Shown here: positions 16,707 to 17,051 of the stretch, piece by piece
Numbering within the stretch: position 1 is the first letter of the stretch
How the letters are laid out: each line of letters starts with the position of its first letter
Translations under genes and position numbers: made by a program
Assembly (NCBI GenBank): GCA_036939355.1
Contig: JALLAP010001964.1
Span: 1-17,051, forward strand
DNA length: 17,051 nt
Source of the DNA: Thalassiosira profunda
Taxonomy: Eukaryota; Bacillariophyta; Thalassiosirophyceae; Thalassiosirales; Thalassiosiraceae
Direction: 5' to 3'
Notes under the pieces: generated by a model
What the model was told of the DNA's origin: nothing
The model's input: the letters and a program-made list of their open reading frames with translations, nothing else
Database searches by the model: none

Positions 16707-17051
16707 GCGGCTTCTTCCATTAGATATATCTTCCTCAAAATACTCCTGCACCTCCCTCTGCCAATTCCTGCTTCGACAGGTCCTGCAACACCGAAATGGG
16801 CGGCAACGTTGCAAACGCCCGAAACGTCACTTGTCCCGCGGAGGGCTGGAAATGGGCTCGGCCAGCGGTACTGGCATCGAGACCTTGGGGTGAGGAGCTG
16901 GATGGAGAGCCCAACCAGCAACCAGCCCGCCAGCCGAGCTTCCCAGGATGCGTAAATTTAAAATTCTATTTTTAATTTCTTCAAAAATTTGTGGAAACCC
17001 TCTAGTTTTGGGATTTCGTGTCTCATCTTGATCTCCCTCGTATGCTCGTTG
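16707..17051. promoter_or_regulatory. Upstream region of the cyclophilin/ankyrin gene
   Basis: This 345-bp stretch at the right edge holds the presumed promoter of the leftward gene. An AT-rich block at about 16955-16991 contains an imperfect inverted repeat (AAATTTAAAAT with ATTTTTAATTT), about 250 bp before the ATG. No gene is visible; a short 5' exon could hide here. Confidence 0.4.

Noticed and set aside
1..17051. tRNA, rRNA, CRISPR array or transposase
   Set aside because: Intergenic regions were read on both strands; no cloverleaf with standard loops, no spaced identical repeats and no transposase motifs were seen.

Overview
The window looks like nuclear DNA from a eukaryotic microalga, most likely a photosynthetic stramenopile such as a diatom. 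The evidence is compact genes with small GT-AG introns (74-95 nt, mostly with GTGAGT donors), coding sequence somewhat richer in GC than the flanks, an amidohydrolase whose N-terminus resembles a signal-plus-transit presequence for a secondary plastid, and an ankyrin-like repeat style familiar from diatom proteins. There is no operon structure, and I see no rRNA, tRNA, CRISPR array or intact transposon. The organism assignment is inference.

Seven protein-coding genes and one probable broken or partial gene are visible. From left to right: (1) a UFL1-type UFM1 E3 ligase on +, two exons, 223-2993, preceded by an unusual pair of palindromes at 73-148; (2) on -, 5415-3040, a secreted and probably GPI-anchored Cys-rich protein ending in a DOMON-like domain, whose reading frame is interrupted twice with compensating offsets; (3) on +, 5863-7303, a four-exon hydrophobic protein I do not recognise, divergent from gene 2 across a 447-bp shared promoter region with a perfect TGACGTCA site; (4) on -, 10370-7664, a two-exon intracellular protein with ten tandem YAE-LQA-E-ARGE repeats carrying two alternating cassettes; (5) on -, 12273-11085, a two-exon metal-dependent amidohydrolase (Amidohydro_2 family), probably plastid-targeted; (6) on +, 12771-13226, a small SRPBCC/START-like lipid- or ligand-binding protein, divergent from gene 5; (7) a coiled-coil reading frame on +, 13288-13695, with an in-frame stop and no start; (8) on -, 16706-13752, a protein of about 984 residues joining a degenerate cyclophilin-like domain to a long ankyrin-like region.

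The genes do not form one pathway; the layout is typical of a gene-dense algal chromosome with convergent and divergent pairs (a 46-bp gap between genes 1 and 2). The items most worth following are the repeat protein (4), the cyclophilin/ankyrin fusion (8), the twice-shifted surface protein (2), and the twin palindromes at the left edge. Exon boundaries were deduced by eye from splice-site consensus, phase and protein continuity; no transcript evidence was available.
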